DNA of 64,000 nt from positions 2,294,001-2,358,000 of the forward strand of contig CP093061.1 of the NCBI GenBank assembly GCA_029027265.1, read 5' to 3'. The position numbers and the translations under genes are program-made. Positions 17,784 to 25,983 of the stretch are shown here, one piece after another (position 1 is the first letter of the stretch; each line of letters opens with the position of its first letter). The notes beneath the pieces are model-generated. The model was not told where the DNA came from, did not search any database, and saw nothing but the letters and a program-made list of their open reading frames with translations. The DNA comes from Sulfurospirillum_A sp029027265 (GTDB lineage: Bacteria > Campylobacterota > Campylobacteria > Campylobacterales > Sulfurospirillaceae).

Positions 17784-19448
17784 TTGTCTCAAGTTCTAGC
17801 ACTAAAATATCGCCCAAATTCATTTGATAAACTCATTGGTCAAGATGCTGTAACGCAAACTCTTACTCTTGCTTTAGAGCAAAACAAAGTTGCTCATGCC
17901 TATCTTTTCTCAGGTCTAAGAGGAAGTGGAAAAACTTCAACTGCTAGAATCTTTTCAAAAGCATTAGTATGCGAAGAAGGACCAACCGCAACGCCATGTG
18001 AAACTTGTCAACATTGTAAAATGGCAAACGAAAACAGGCATATAGATATTATTGAGATGGATGCCGCTAGTAGTAGAAAAATCGATGACATAAGAGACCT
18101 CATTGAACACACAAAATACAAACCAAATATTGCGCGATACAAAATATTTATCATAGATGAAATTCATATGCTTACGAAAGAGGCGTTTAATGCCCTTTTA
18201 AAGACACTAGAAGAGCCTCCAGAGTTCGTTAAGTTCATACTTGCGACAACTGACCCTCTTAAGCTTCCAGCAACAATACTATCTCGTACTCAACACTTCA
18301 GATTTAAGCAAATTGCTAGTTCTGACATTACACATCACCTTTCGCATATATTGAATTTAGAAAATGTAAACTATGAAACAGAAGCACTTGATATGTTAAG
18401 TCGTGCTGGTAATGGATCCCTAAGAGATACTCTAACCTTGCTTGACCAAGCTATCATCTTTTCAAAGGGTTATATCACGCCTGAAGTGATTGCTTCTATG
18501 CTTGGACTACTTGACCCAAAACAAGTTGCAATGATATTTGACATTATCACAAAAGGTGATAAAGAAAAACTGATAGAAATAGTAAAAGAGTTAGAAAACT
18601 ATGAATGTGAAGTAATTATAGACGAGTTAATAGCTTATCTCAAAGAGTCATTTTTCAACTCAGACGGTAAGTTTTCAACACTCATTACTGAGAGATTTTT
18701 TAGAATACTTAGTGAATCTAAAAATCTTCTATTTTTAAATGCTGATAATGGTTTTGTTTTAACACTTCTATTTTTCAAAATGCTTGAAGCAATGAATATT
18801 AAAACCATAGAAGAGATGGTAGATTCTCTTGAAGATGAAAAATTCAGAGTCCCAAGAGTAGAACAAATTGTAAAACCTAACGTACCAAAATCTGAGCACG
18901 TTAAAGAGATAGTAAAAGAGGAAATTCCAAAAGAAAAAGCATATCCAGAGCCAATTAGTGAACCTTTACATGTAGAAGAGAAAGGAAGTAAACTTTTTGC
19001 AAATCTTATAGAAAAATTAGAAGATAGAAGTCATGAGTTAGCTACTTGTTTTAAAAACTATATTGAATATACTAGTTATGAAAATGGCACTCTTACATGG
19101 GCATCTTCGGCTGATGATGAACACAAAAAAACTCTAAAACATGGTTATCCTATCATTAAACAATTTGTTCAAGAAATTTTTGGAATAGACACACAAATAA
19201 AAATGAGCCAAAGCGAAAAAAAAAAGCTAACTGATAACTCACACGCTAACGAAGATAACTCGTCGTTGAACGAGAATATAGAGTTCAACAACCCAAATGA
19301 AGGCTCAAACACAGAAAGTTGTGTATCAGGTCATATTACTGCTGACAAAAAAGAGTCAGAAGTTAAAAAAATTCTAAATGACCCTTTTGTAAAAAAAGTA
19401 CAAGAGATGTTTGAAGTCAAAAATATAAAGATATATCCTAAAGTTTAA
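17784..19448 (+). CDS. dnaX: DNA polymerase III subunit gamma/tau
   Basis: 554 aa clamp-loader ATPase. P-loop GLRGSGKT (residues 44-51), zinc-binding Cys63/72/75/78, Walker B IIDEIHML (about 123-130) and the SRTQHFRFK sensor region are all present. The C-terminal third is low-complexity, then a tau-like domain. The start is TTG at 17784 (MSQVLALKYRP), with AAAGG upstream. Codons 478-481 form an A10G run with stops in both other frames within four codons, suggesting a shorter gamma form. Confidence 0.93.
   Translation: MSQVLALKYRPNSFDKLIGQDAVTQTLTLALEQNKVAHAYLFSGLRGSGKTSTARIFSKALVCEEGPTATPCETCQHCKMANENRHIDIIEMDAASSRKIDDIRDLIEHTKYKPNIARYKIFIIDEIHMLTKEAFNALLKTLEEPPEFVKFILATTDPLKLPATILSRTQHFRFKQIASSDITHHLSHILNLENVNYETEALDMLSRAGNGSLRDTLTLLDQAIIFSKGYITPEVIASMLGLLDPKQVAMIFDIITKGDKEKLIEIVKELENYECEVIIDELIAYLKESFFNSDGKFSTLITERFFRILSESKNLLFLNADNGFVLTLLFFKMLEAMNIKTIEEMVDSLEDEKFRVPRVEQIVKPNVPKSEHVKEIVKEEIPKEKAYPEPISEPLHVEEKGSKLFANLIEKLEDRSHELATCFKNYIEYTSYENGTLTWASSADDEHKKTLKHGYPIIKQFVQEIFGIDTQIKMSQSEKKKLTDNSHANEDNSSLNENIEFNNPNEGSNTESCVSGHITADKKESEVKKILNDPFVKKVQEMFEVKNIKIYPKV
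19217..19235 (+). promoter_or_regulatory. Candidate slippage/frameshift site in dnaX
   Basis: Ten consecutive A followed by G (19217-19227). After a -1 shift the frame reads AAA GCT AAC TGA (stop at 19233-19235). After a +1 shift it reads AGC TAA (stop at 19229-19231). This resembles the A-run in Thermus dnaX, where transcriptional slippage yields gamma. Here the truncated product would be about 480 residues, against 554 for tau. Confidence 0.5.
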
Positions 19449-19467
19449 TATTTACATGTAAAGCTTT

Positions 19468-19950
19468 TTACTTGTGTCCTATGTTCTTTTGACCTAAATT
19501 TCCATCTACGTCCATTTTGTATGCTGCTCCAAAACCAAGCACTAAACTCTTTTCTCCTGGAATTAGTTTTAAAATTCTAAAGTCTTTCATGGTCTTTAAA
19601 AAAGAGAGTTTATCTCCATATCTTTCATCAAATAAATCAAAAATGTCTTCTGTATTTTCTATAACTTCACAATTTGCATCAAAATAGAGTCTCTGTCTTG
19701 CATATATGTGAGAAGCTTTTTCTTCATCTTCTATTATAAAAACATGAGCCTTTTTACTTGTTTCCATATTCTTGAAATGCGGCATATTTGAGCTTACACA
19801 AATGTAGTAATTCCCATTTTTTACAACAAAGGGAGAGTAATTTGTAAGTGGTATCTGCTTTTCATTTACGGTAGAAACTACCAAACTATATTTATCATCA
19901 CTAAAAGTATTAAATTTTTCTATTATCTCTTCATTAGTGTATTTTTCCAT
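19468..19950 (-). CDS. HugZ-like / pyridoxamine-5'-phosphate-oxidase-fold protein
   Basis: 160 aa FMN-binding split-barrel protein. NKAHVFII-type strands (here KKAHVFIIEDEEKASHIYAR) and the C-terminal SLVLGFGAAYKMD with a final GHK resemble the haem-oxygenase-like HugZ/ChuZ family of Campylobacterota, in which a C-terminal His contacts haem. It is shorter than Helicobacter HugZ (about 250 aa), so it has only the barrel and short tail. Preceded by a GGATAAAAG ribosome-binding region. A haem-related function is plausible, not shown. Confidence 0.65.
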   Translation of the reverse strand: MEKYTNEEIIEKFNTFSDDKYSLVVSTVNEKQIPLTNYSPFVVKNGNYYICVSSNMPHFKNMETSKKAHVFIIEDEEKASHIYARQRLYFDANCEVIENTEDIFDLFDERYGDKLSFLKTMKDFRILKLIPGEKSLVLGFGAAYKMDVDGNLGQKNIGHK

Positions 19951-20072
19951 CTTTTATCCTAGTTTTTAATAATTATATAATAGCTATTGTTAAAACAACT
20001 ATTTTGCAAAAGGTGATACAATACTTAAAAAGCTATATAGCATACTAGTTTATCTATAAATAGGAAAATATT

Positions 20073-21287
20073 ATGAAAATAAAATTGATTTTATTAACAG
20101 TGGTGCTACTTACATGTAGTGCTTTAGCTTGGGATGTAAAAACCATACAAATAGCTGAAGAATTTGTTAACGTAAAGTTAAAAAATAAAACTTTAAAACT
20201 CAATATTGGTATTGGAAGTGGAGCTTTTCATTATAAAAATGACCCAGCAAATATTTTTTATACTATTACAGATCGTGGTCCAAATATAAAGTGTAAAGAT
20301 TCTAAAAAGTTACTTGGCAAAAAACTTTGCAAAAAAGGTAAAATCTTCCTTATTAATAATTTTGCCCCTACAATTTACAAAATAAAATTAACTAAAAATC
20401 ATTATGAGGTTTTAGAAAAAATACAAATCAAAGATGCTAATGGTAATCTAGTTCATGGGGTATCGCAAGCGGAAGCTAAAAGTGCCTATGACATTAAAGG
20501 TAATCTAATTGTCTTTAATTCACACGGTTTAGACCCAGAAGCATTAGTAAAACTCTCAGATGGAAGTTTCTGGATTGCTGAAGAGTTTGGCCCATCTATA
20601 TTACATATAAGTAGTGATGGTAAAATATTAAAAAGAGTAGTTCCTGCTGGTTTTGAAAAAAAATTAAAAGGTGCAAACTATAAAATAAGCTCTTCACTTC
20701 CTGCAATTATTGCAAAAAGACCCAAAAATAGAGGGATTGAATCCATTGCTATTAGTAAAGATGAAAATTACATATACTTTTCTATGCAAAGTCCTTTGGC
20801 AAACCCTGATAAAAAAACATATAAAAAATCTGCCATAGTAAGAATGTTTAAATATGACATAAAAGCCGATTTAGTAATTGGAGAATATCTTTATAAAATG
20901 GATAAAGCCCAATCATTTCAATTAGATCACAAAAAGAAACAAAATGCTGTAAAAATTTCAGAAATGGTTTTAATTGGAGAAGATGAACTAATTATAGTAG
21001 AACGAGTATCTAAAACAACAAAGTTTTATAAAGTCAAATTTGAAAACTCTATCTTAGGTTCAAAATGGGATGACATAAAAACAACACCCTCTTTAGAACA
21101 GAGTAAAAATTTAGACAACATAATGAAAAAAGAGTTAATACTAGATACAAGCAATCTAAAAAATATACCTAAAAAAATAGAAGGTATTGCTTATATAAAT
21201 ACAAATAATTGGATTTTAATCAATGACAATGATTTTGGCATTCATAAAGACAGTACATATATTATTAGGTTAAAAAAACAGTATTAA
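20073..21287 (+). CDS. Exported esterase-like-activity-of-phytase family protein
   Basis: 404 aa. A signal peptide (MKIKLILLTVVLLTCSALAW) is followed by a beta-propeller-like sequence with FYTITDRGPNIKC, DPEALVKLSDGSFWIAEEFG and GIESIAISKDENYIYF. These match the phytase-like family (ITDRGPN, and WxAEExGP motifs), whose members are periplasmic or surface phosphoesterases of unclear substrate. Stands alone, with a strong inverted-repeat terminator after it. One TACATGTA lies in the signal-peptide codons. Confidence 0.75.
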   Translation: MKIKLILLTVVLLTCSALAWDVKTIQIAEEFVNVKLKNKTLKLNIGIGSGAFHYKNDPANIFYTITDRGPNIKCKDSKKLLGKKLCKKGKIFLINNFAPTIYKIKLTKNHYEVLEKIQIKDANGNLVHGVSQAEAKSAYDIKGNLIVFNSHGLDPEALVKLSDGSFWIAEEFGPSILHISSDGKILKRVVPAGFEKKLKGANYKISSSLPAIIAKRPKNRGIESIAISKDENYIYFSMQSPLANPDKKTYKKSAIVRMFKYDIKADLVIGEYLYKMDKAQSFQLDHKKKQNAVKISEMVLIGEDELIIVERVSKTTKFYKVKFENSILGSKWDDIKTTPSLEQSKNLDNIMKKELILDTSNLKNIPKKIEGIAYINTNNWILINDNDFGIHKDSTYIIRLKKQY

Positions 21288-21302
21288 TTATCTATGAGTG
21301 TG

Positions 21303-21336
21303 CTTTACATGTAAGGAATAATCCTTACATGTAAAG
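21303..21336. terminator. Bidirectional terminator built from two TACATGTA palindromes
   Basis: Perfect 15-bp inverted repeat (21303-21317 with 21322-21336) around an ATAA loop, between two convergent genes. Each arm contains a complete TACATGTA, so each arm can also fold on itself. A second hairpin of the same design follows nusA. Confidence 0.7.
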
Positions 21337-21353
21337 GGAGTGTATATGTTGAC

Positions 21354-21677
21354 TTACTTGTAGCCTATAACATAGTAAGTATCTTTTCCATCTACTTTTT
21401 CTATATCTATTTTAAATTTTTCAGACCATTTTGTTATCATTTCGTTAACCTCTTTTACCATCTCTTCACCTTTTGCTTCATTCTTTATTTTGAAGCAATC
21501 TTTTGTTGAAGATAGTGCAATATAAGAAAGATGAGCTTTAAGTTGGTCATGTAGTGTTATAAGATGTTTCTCTACGTGATCAAATCCATGTGTATTACTT
21601 ATTACTTTTTCAACTTGTGCTAATGCACTGTCAGTTACCGTGTAGTCTAATTGCTTTAAAATAGCATCATTTGTCAT
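21354..21677 (-). CDS. Small cytoplasmic protein, function unknown
   Basis: 107 aa, no signal peptide, mixed helices and a C-terminal strand pair (IDIEKVDGKDTYYVIGYK). The middle has a His-rich stretch (GFDHVEKHLITLHDQLKAH). It lies 11 bases after prfB on the same strand and is probably read with it. I do not recognise a family. Confidence 0.6.
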   Translation of the reverse strand: MTNDAILKQLDYTVTDSALAQVEKVISNTHGFDHVEKHLITLHDQLKAHLSYIALSSTKDCFKIKNEAKGEEMVKEVNEMITKWSEKFKIDIEKVDGKDTYYVIGYK

Positions 21678-21688
21678 ATTTATTTTCC

Positions 21689-22783
21689 TTAACTCTGTAG
21701 TGAAATTAAAACATCTTCCATCATTTTAGAGATGTCACCATCAAGAATACCACTTACATTTGAGTAAGCTATATTACTTCTTGTATCTTTTACCTGTTGA
21801 TATGGAGCCATAACGTATGAACGTATCTGATGTCCCCAACCAATTTCACTTTTTTCAATTCCTGCTTTTTCAGCTTGTTGTTGCTCTAACTCTAACTCAT
21901 AAAGTCTTGATTTTAACATTTTCATTGCATTTGCTTTGTTTTTGTGTTGACTTCTGTCATTTTGACACTGAACTACAATACAAGTCTCTATATGCGTAAT
22001 ACGAATTGCAGAATCAGTTTTGTTGACGTGCTGTCCACCAGCACCACTAGCACGGTAAGTATCTATGCGTATATCTCTGTCTTCAATTTCAATTTCAATA
22101 TCATCATCAACTTCTGGACTCACCATAACAGAACTAAAAGAAGTGTGTCTTTTTGCATTGGAATCAAATGGAGAAATTCTTACAAGTCTATGAATACCAT
22201 TTTCTACTTTTAAGTATCCGTAGGCATTTAATCCACGAATTACAAAACTAACATCTTTCAAACCAGCTTCATCACCCTCTTGAAAGTCCAAAGTTTCTAT
22301 TTTAAAACCATGTCGTTCAGCCCATCTAAGGTACATGCGGTACAACATACTAGCCCAATCTTGACTCTCTGTTCCTCCTGCTCCTGGGTGAATTGAGATA
22401 ATAGCATTGTTGTTATCTTCCTCACCACTAAGCATCATAGCAACTTCAAGATCACTTACAAGAGTCTCTAAACTTGAAGCTTCTGCTACAGTCTCATTTA
22501 CAGTCTCATCATCACCTTCATCTAATGCCATCTCATAAATATCATTTGTATCTTCAAGAGCAACTTTTGCTTTTTCATATCTGTTTAAAATAGAATTTGC
22601 TGTAGTTTTCTCTTTAGAAATAACTGCTGCTTTTTTAGCATCACTCCAGAAGTCTGGATTTTGTTCAATTTTCTCTATTTCTTTAAGTCTTTCTCTTATA
22701 GAATCAGGTTTTATGATTTGAGCAATATTGTCAATCTTTATTGCAAGTTTTTTTAAAAGTTCTGTGTATTCATAACTATCCAA
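21689..22783 (-). CDS. prfB: Peptide chain release factor 2
   Basis: 364 aa; releases finished peptides at UGA and UAA codons. It contains the catalytic GGQ in SGAGGQHVNKTDSAIRITH and the SPF codon-recognition tripeptide in RLVRISPFDSNAKRHTSF, which marks RF2 rather than RF1. The N-terminal region (residues 1-80) reads through in one frame, so the programmed +1 frameshift at an internal UGA known from Escherichia coli prfB is absent here. Ends with a small unknown gene downstream. Confidence 0.96.
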   Translation of the reverse strand: MDSYEYTELLKKLAIKIDNIAQIIKPDSIRERLKEIEKIEQNPDFWSDAKKAAVISKEKTTANSILNRYEKAKVALEDTNDIYEMALDEGDDETVNETVAEASSLETLVSDLEVAMMLSGEEDNNNAIISIHPGAGGTESQDWASMLYRMYLRWAERHGFKIETLDFQEGDEAGLKDVSFVIRGLNAYGYLKVENGIHRLVRISPFDSNAKRHTSFSSVMVSPEVDDDIEIEIEDRDIRIDTYRASGAGGQHVNKTDSAIRITHIETCIVVQCQNDRSQHKNKANAMKMLKSRLYELELEQQQAEKAGIEKSEIGWGHQIRSYVMAPYQQVKDTRSNIAYSNVSGILDGDISKMMEDVLISLQS

Positions 22784-22816
22784 ATTAATACCTTTTTATT
22801 TATAATGCTTTTTTGC

Positions 22817-22822
22817 TATAAT
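22817..22822 (+). promoter_or_regulatory. -10 element upstream of panC
   Basis: TTGCTATAAT ending at 22822, an extended -10 hexamer about 30 bases before the panC start, in the divergent gap with prfB. No clear -35. Confidence 0.5.
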
Positions 22823-22852
22823 GAATTCTTATTTTACAATAAAGAACCTAAG

Positions 22853-23674
22853 ATGAAAATATTAAGAACTACAAAAGAACTAATAAATTATAGAAAAACC
22901 CTTACATGTAACATTGGCTTCGTTCCAACTATGGGTGCATTACACCAAGGACACATCTCTCTTATTAAAGAATCTGTACAAAAAAATGACAGTACAATTG
23001 TTTCAATATTTGTCAATCCTACACAGTTTTTAGCTGGAGAAGATTTTTCAAACTATCCAAATAGAGATAAAGCAGATTTAAAAATCTGTGAACTTGCGGG
23101 TGTTGATGTACTTTTTATGCCAGATAAAGACGAAATATACTTCAAAGATGAGCCTAGTGTTAAAGCTCCAATGAAACAAAGTTATATACTTGAAGGCTAC
23201 CAAAGACCTAAACATTTTGATGGAGTTTTAAGAATTGTTCTAAAACTTTTAAACCTAACTAAACCAACAAATACCTACTTTGGTAAAAAAGATGCCCAAC
23301 AACTTTTTCTCATTCAAAACATGGTAAAAACTCTTTTTTTAGATACAACTATTGTCCCTTGCGAAATAATAAGAGATGAAAATGGACTAGCTCTCTCTTC
23401 AAGAAATGCTTATCTAAATGAAAAAGAAAAACTTCAAGCACTTAACCTCTCTAAATCCCTTAAAATAGCTTCTAAAGAGCTTATGAAAGGTGAGCTACAT
23501 GTAGAAAAAATAAAAGAAAAAATGAAAGAAGTTTTAAAAGAATTAGATGTAGAATACATAGAAGTAACAAATAGAAAATTTGATAAAATAAAAACAATAG
23601 AATTAAAAAATAGCATAATTCTAATCGCTGCAAAGATTGGAAAAACAAGATTAATTGACAATATATGGATATAA
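22853..23674 (+). CDS. panC: Pantothenate synthetase
   Basis: 273 aa; joins pantoate and beta-alanine with ATP to make pantothenate for coenzyme A. Signature sequences are FVPTMGALHQGHISLI (HxGH), SIFVNPTQF, YFGKKDAQQL and GLALSSRNAYL (KMSKS-like). The frame is open back to 22805, but ATG 22853 (MKILRTTKELI) gives the normal N-terminus, and the longer form would place the promoter -10 inside the coding region. The stop is immediately followed by fosA. Confidence 0.95.
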   Translation: MKILRTTKELINYRKTLTCNIGFVPTMGALHQGHISLIKESVQKNDSTIVSIFVNPTQFLAGEDFSNYPNRDKADLKICELAGVDVLFMPDKDEIYFKDEPSVKAPMKQSYILEGYQRPKHFDGVLRIVLKLLNLTKPTNTYFGKKDAQQLFLIQNMVKTLFLDTTIVPCEIIRDENGLALSSRNAYLNEKEKLQALNLSKSLKIASKELMKGELHVEKIKEKMKEVLKELDVEYIEVTNRKFDKIKTIELKNSIILIAAKIGKTRLIDNIWI

Positions 23675-23675
23675 A

Positions 23676-24074
23676 ATGCTTCATGGATTAAATCATATAA
23701 CCATCGCCGTGCGAGACATAAACAAGTCATTTGATTTTTATGTCAAACTTCTAGGAATGAAGCCTCATGCAAAATGGTCAAAAGGTGCATACTTATCCCT
23801 AGGTGATTTATGGTTTTGTCTAAACCTTGATGAATCTTTTCCCTCTTGTGATTATACACATATCGCTTTTGACATTTTAGAAGGGGACTTTAAAAACATG
23901 AAAAAACTCATGTTAGAAAATCATGTAAAAGAGTGGCAAGAAAACAGCAGTGAAGGTAATTCCATCTATTTTTTAGATCCAGATGGGCATAAACTTGAAA
24001 TTCATGTTGGAAATTTAAAGAGTAGACTAAAAACTATGAAAAGTGAAAAATTTCCAAATTTGGAATTTTTTTAG
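23676..24074 (+). CDS. fosA: Fosfomycin glutathione transferase-like VOC protein
   Basis: 132 aa. FosA opens fosfomycin's epoxide with glutathione, using Mn2+ and K+. The protein tracks FosA end to end: MLHGLNHITIAV, KWSKGAYLSLGDLWFCL, DYTHIAFDI, WQENSSEGNSIYFLDPDGHK and LEIHVGNLKSRL. Metal ligands H7, H62 and E108, the catalytic-type T9 and the R of SRL (R117) are all present. The start ATG one base after the panC stop gives the FosA N-terminus; an upstream in-frame TTG at 23655 lies inside panC. Activity against fosfomycin is inferred. A related FosX/FosB function is less likely given the closeness to FosA. Confidence 0.85.
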   Translation: MLHGLNHITIAVRDINKSFDFYVKLLGMKPHAKWSKGAYLSLGDLWFCLNLDESFPSCDYTHIAFDILEGDFKNMKKLMLENHVKEWQENSSEGNSIYFLDPDGHKLEIHVGNLKSRLKTMKSEKFPNLEFF

Positions 24075-24159
24075 CTGACAAAACATACAAAGAATTTTTA
24101 TGAGTACAAAAAATACTGCTAGACTCTATGGTATACTAAGAAATAAAAAAGGACATAAA

Positions 24160-24369
24160 ATGGAATCAGCGTTAAAACTAGACCAACTAAATCTATCTGA
24201 TAAGTTTATTGTTTTAGAAGAATTATGGGAAGATATGAGTAAACATGCTAGTGCCAATGGCTTTACTCCACAATGGCATCTTGAAATACTAAAAGAAAGA
24301 GAAGACAAAAATTCTGTATTTAATAATATAAAAGATGTAAAACAGAGACTTCAAAAACAAATTGACTAA
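24160..24369 (+). CDS. Addiction-module antitoxin (Unstab_antitox / RelB-like type)
   Basis: 69 aa. LSDKFIVLEELWEDMSKHA followed by PQWHLEILKERED matches the addiction-module component family (LxxxERxxLxxxLWxS... then a basic helix), whose members neutralise ParE/RelE toxins. Start ATG 24160 is chosen for the AAAGGA site before it; an upstream in-frame ATG at 24100 has none. The stop overlaps the toxin ATG by one base, the classic antitoxin-toxin arrangement. A TATACT at 24132-24137 could be its -10. Confidence 0.75.
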   Translation: MESALKLDQLNLSDKFIVLEELWEDMSKHASANGFTPQWHLEILKEREDKNSVFNNIKDVKQRLQKQID

Positions 24370-24659
24370 TGAAAATTGAAATTTTATATGAAGCAGAAAA
24401 AGACATTGTTAATGGTATATCTTTTTATGAATCTCAAAAAGAAAACTTGGGAAATTATTTTTTAGACTCTATCTTTTCTGACATAGAATCACTTCATATT
24501 TATTCAGGTATTCACACTCAAATAGCTAGTTTTTATCGACTTTTATCAAAAAGATTCCCATTTTCTATATACAATAAAATTAAAAATAAAACAATCTATA
24601 TCTATGCAGTTTTAGACTGTAGAGCAAATCCTTTCTGGATACAAAACAAACTTAATTAG
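24369..24659 (+). CDS. RelE/ParE family toxin
   Basis: 96 aa. The pattern AEKDIVNGISFYESQKENLG, FYRLLSKRFPFSIYNKI and YIYAVLDCRANPFWIQ is that of ParE-type toxins (gyrase poisons or ribosome-dependent RNases). It overlaps the antitoxin stop by one base. The pair sits between fosA and rimO as a small accessory insertion. The cellular target cannot be told from sequence. Confidence 0.75.
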   Translation: MKIEILYEAEKDIVNGISFYESQKENLGNYFLDSIFSDIESLHIYSGIHTQIASFYRLLSKRFPFSIYNKIKNKTIYIYAVLDCRANPFWIQNKLN

Positions 24660-24666
24660 GAAAATA

Positions 24667-25983
24667 ATGAGTAAAAATTTATATTTAGTTTCACTAGGCT
24701 GTAACAAAAACCTAGTAGATTCTGAAGTTATGTTAGGGAAACTAAAAGAGTACACCATAATAGACGAACCAAACGATGCAGACGTACTTATAGTCAATAC
24801 TTGTGGGTTCATTGGACCTGCTAAAGAGGAGAGTCTAGATACTATTTTTTCTCTTCACGAGCTTCGTAAAAAAGACTCCTTATTAGTTGTTACTGGGTGT
24901 TTAACTGAGAGATATCGCGAAGAACTTCAAGCAGAACTTAAAGAGGTAGACCTTTTTACAGGGACTGGTGATTATGACAAAATTGATGAAATCATTAATA
25001 GTAAAAAGAGTCGTTTTTCACCTACTACTTATCTTCTAAATGATGAAGAGAGAGTCATAACTGGCTCAAAGTCTCATGCTTATATAAAATTAAGTGAAGG
25101 CTGTAATCAGAGTTGTAGTTTTTGTGCAATTCCTAGCTTTAAAGGAAAACTTCATTCTCGTACACCTGAATCTGTCGTAAAAGAGGTCACAAACTTAGTC
25201 GCAAAAGGTTTTTATGACTTTAGTTTTATCTCACAAGACAGCAGTTCTTATGGACGAGACTTGGGTAAAAAAGAGGGCTTAATAAAGCTCATAAAACTCA
25301 TTGAAGAAGTTGAGGGAATCAAAAGTGCAAGAATACTCTATCTTTACCCTACAACCACCTCAAATGCTCTTATAAAGACCATAATTGACTCAAAAACTTT
25401 TCATAACTATTTTGATATGCCTATTCAACACATAAGTGATACTATGTTAAAACTCATGAAAAGAGGAGCTGGTAAACAAAGAATCATAGAACAACTTACA
25501 ATGATGAGAAACTCTAAAGATAGCTTTTTAAGAACTGGTCTCATCATAGGTCATCCAAATGAGAAGAAAAGTGAATTTAATGAGCTTTTAGAGTTTATAA
25601 AAGATTTTGATTTTGACAGAATTTCATTATTTGCTTACTCAGACGAAGAAAATACTTCCGCATATGACATGAGTGAAAAAGTAGACGAAGATGAAGTTAC
25701 TAAAAGACTTGAGCTAATTGACGCGGTAGTCAAAACCAAACACGAAAAATCTCTTAACAATGAGGTAGAAAAAACAATTCAAATCATTATTGAAGGAGAG
25801 AGTAGTGAAGGCGAATTTTTTATGGGAGCTAAGAAACTATCTTGGGCACCGGAAATTGATGGTGAAATACTTGTAAACGAAAGTAATGTAGGAGCTTTAG
25901 AAGTAGGAAAAGCTTATGAAGCAAAAGTCAAAGAGTTAGTTGGAGATAAGCTACTTGTTAGCGTTACCAAAATTCTCTTCTAA
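24667..25983 (+). CDS. rimO: Ribosomal protein S12 methylthiotransferase
   Basis: 438 aa radical-SAM enzyme that adds a methylthio group to an Asp of ribosomal protein S12. It has the N-terminal UPF0004 domain (SLGCNKNLVDSEVMLG, with conserved Cys including NTCGF and TGCL), the radical-SAM CNQSCSFCAIP cluster, and a C-terminal TRAM domain. LGCNKNLVDSE separates RimO from MiaB. It starts 8 bases after the toxin gene and overlaps tilS at its 3' end. Confidence 0.95.
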   Translation: MSKNLYLVSLGCNKNLVDSEVMLGKLKEYTIIDEPNDADVLIVNTCGFIGPAKEESLDTIFSLHELRKKDSLLVVTGCLTERYREELQAELKEVDLFTGTGDYDKIDEIINSKKSRFSPTTYLLNDEERVITGSKSHAYIKLSEGCNQSCSFCAIPSFKGKLHSRTPESVVKEVTNLVAKGFYDFSFISQDSSSYGRDLGKKEGLIKLIKLIEEVEGIKSARILYLYPTTTSNALIKTIIDSKTFHNYFDMPIQHISDTMLKLMKRGAGKQRIIEQLTMMRNSKDSFLRTGLIIGHPNEKKSEFNELLEFIKDFDFDRISLFAYSDEENTSAYDMSEKVDEDEVTKRLELIDAVVKTKHEKSLNNEVEKTIQIIIEGESSEGEFFMGAKKLSWAPEIDGEILVNESNVGALEVGKAYEAKVKELVGDKLLVSVTKILF

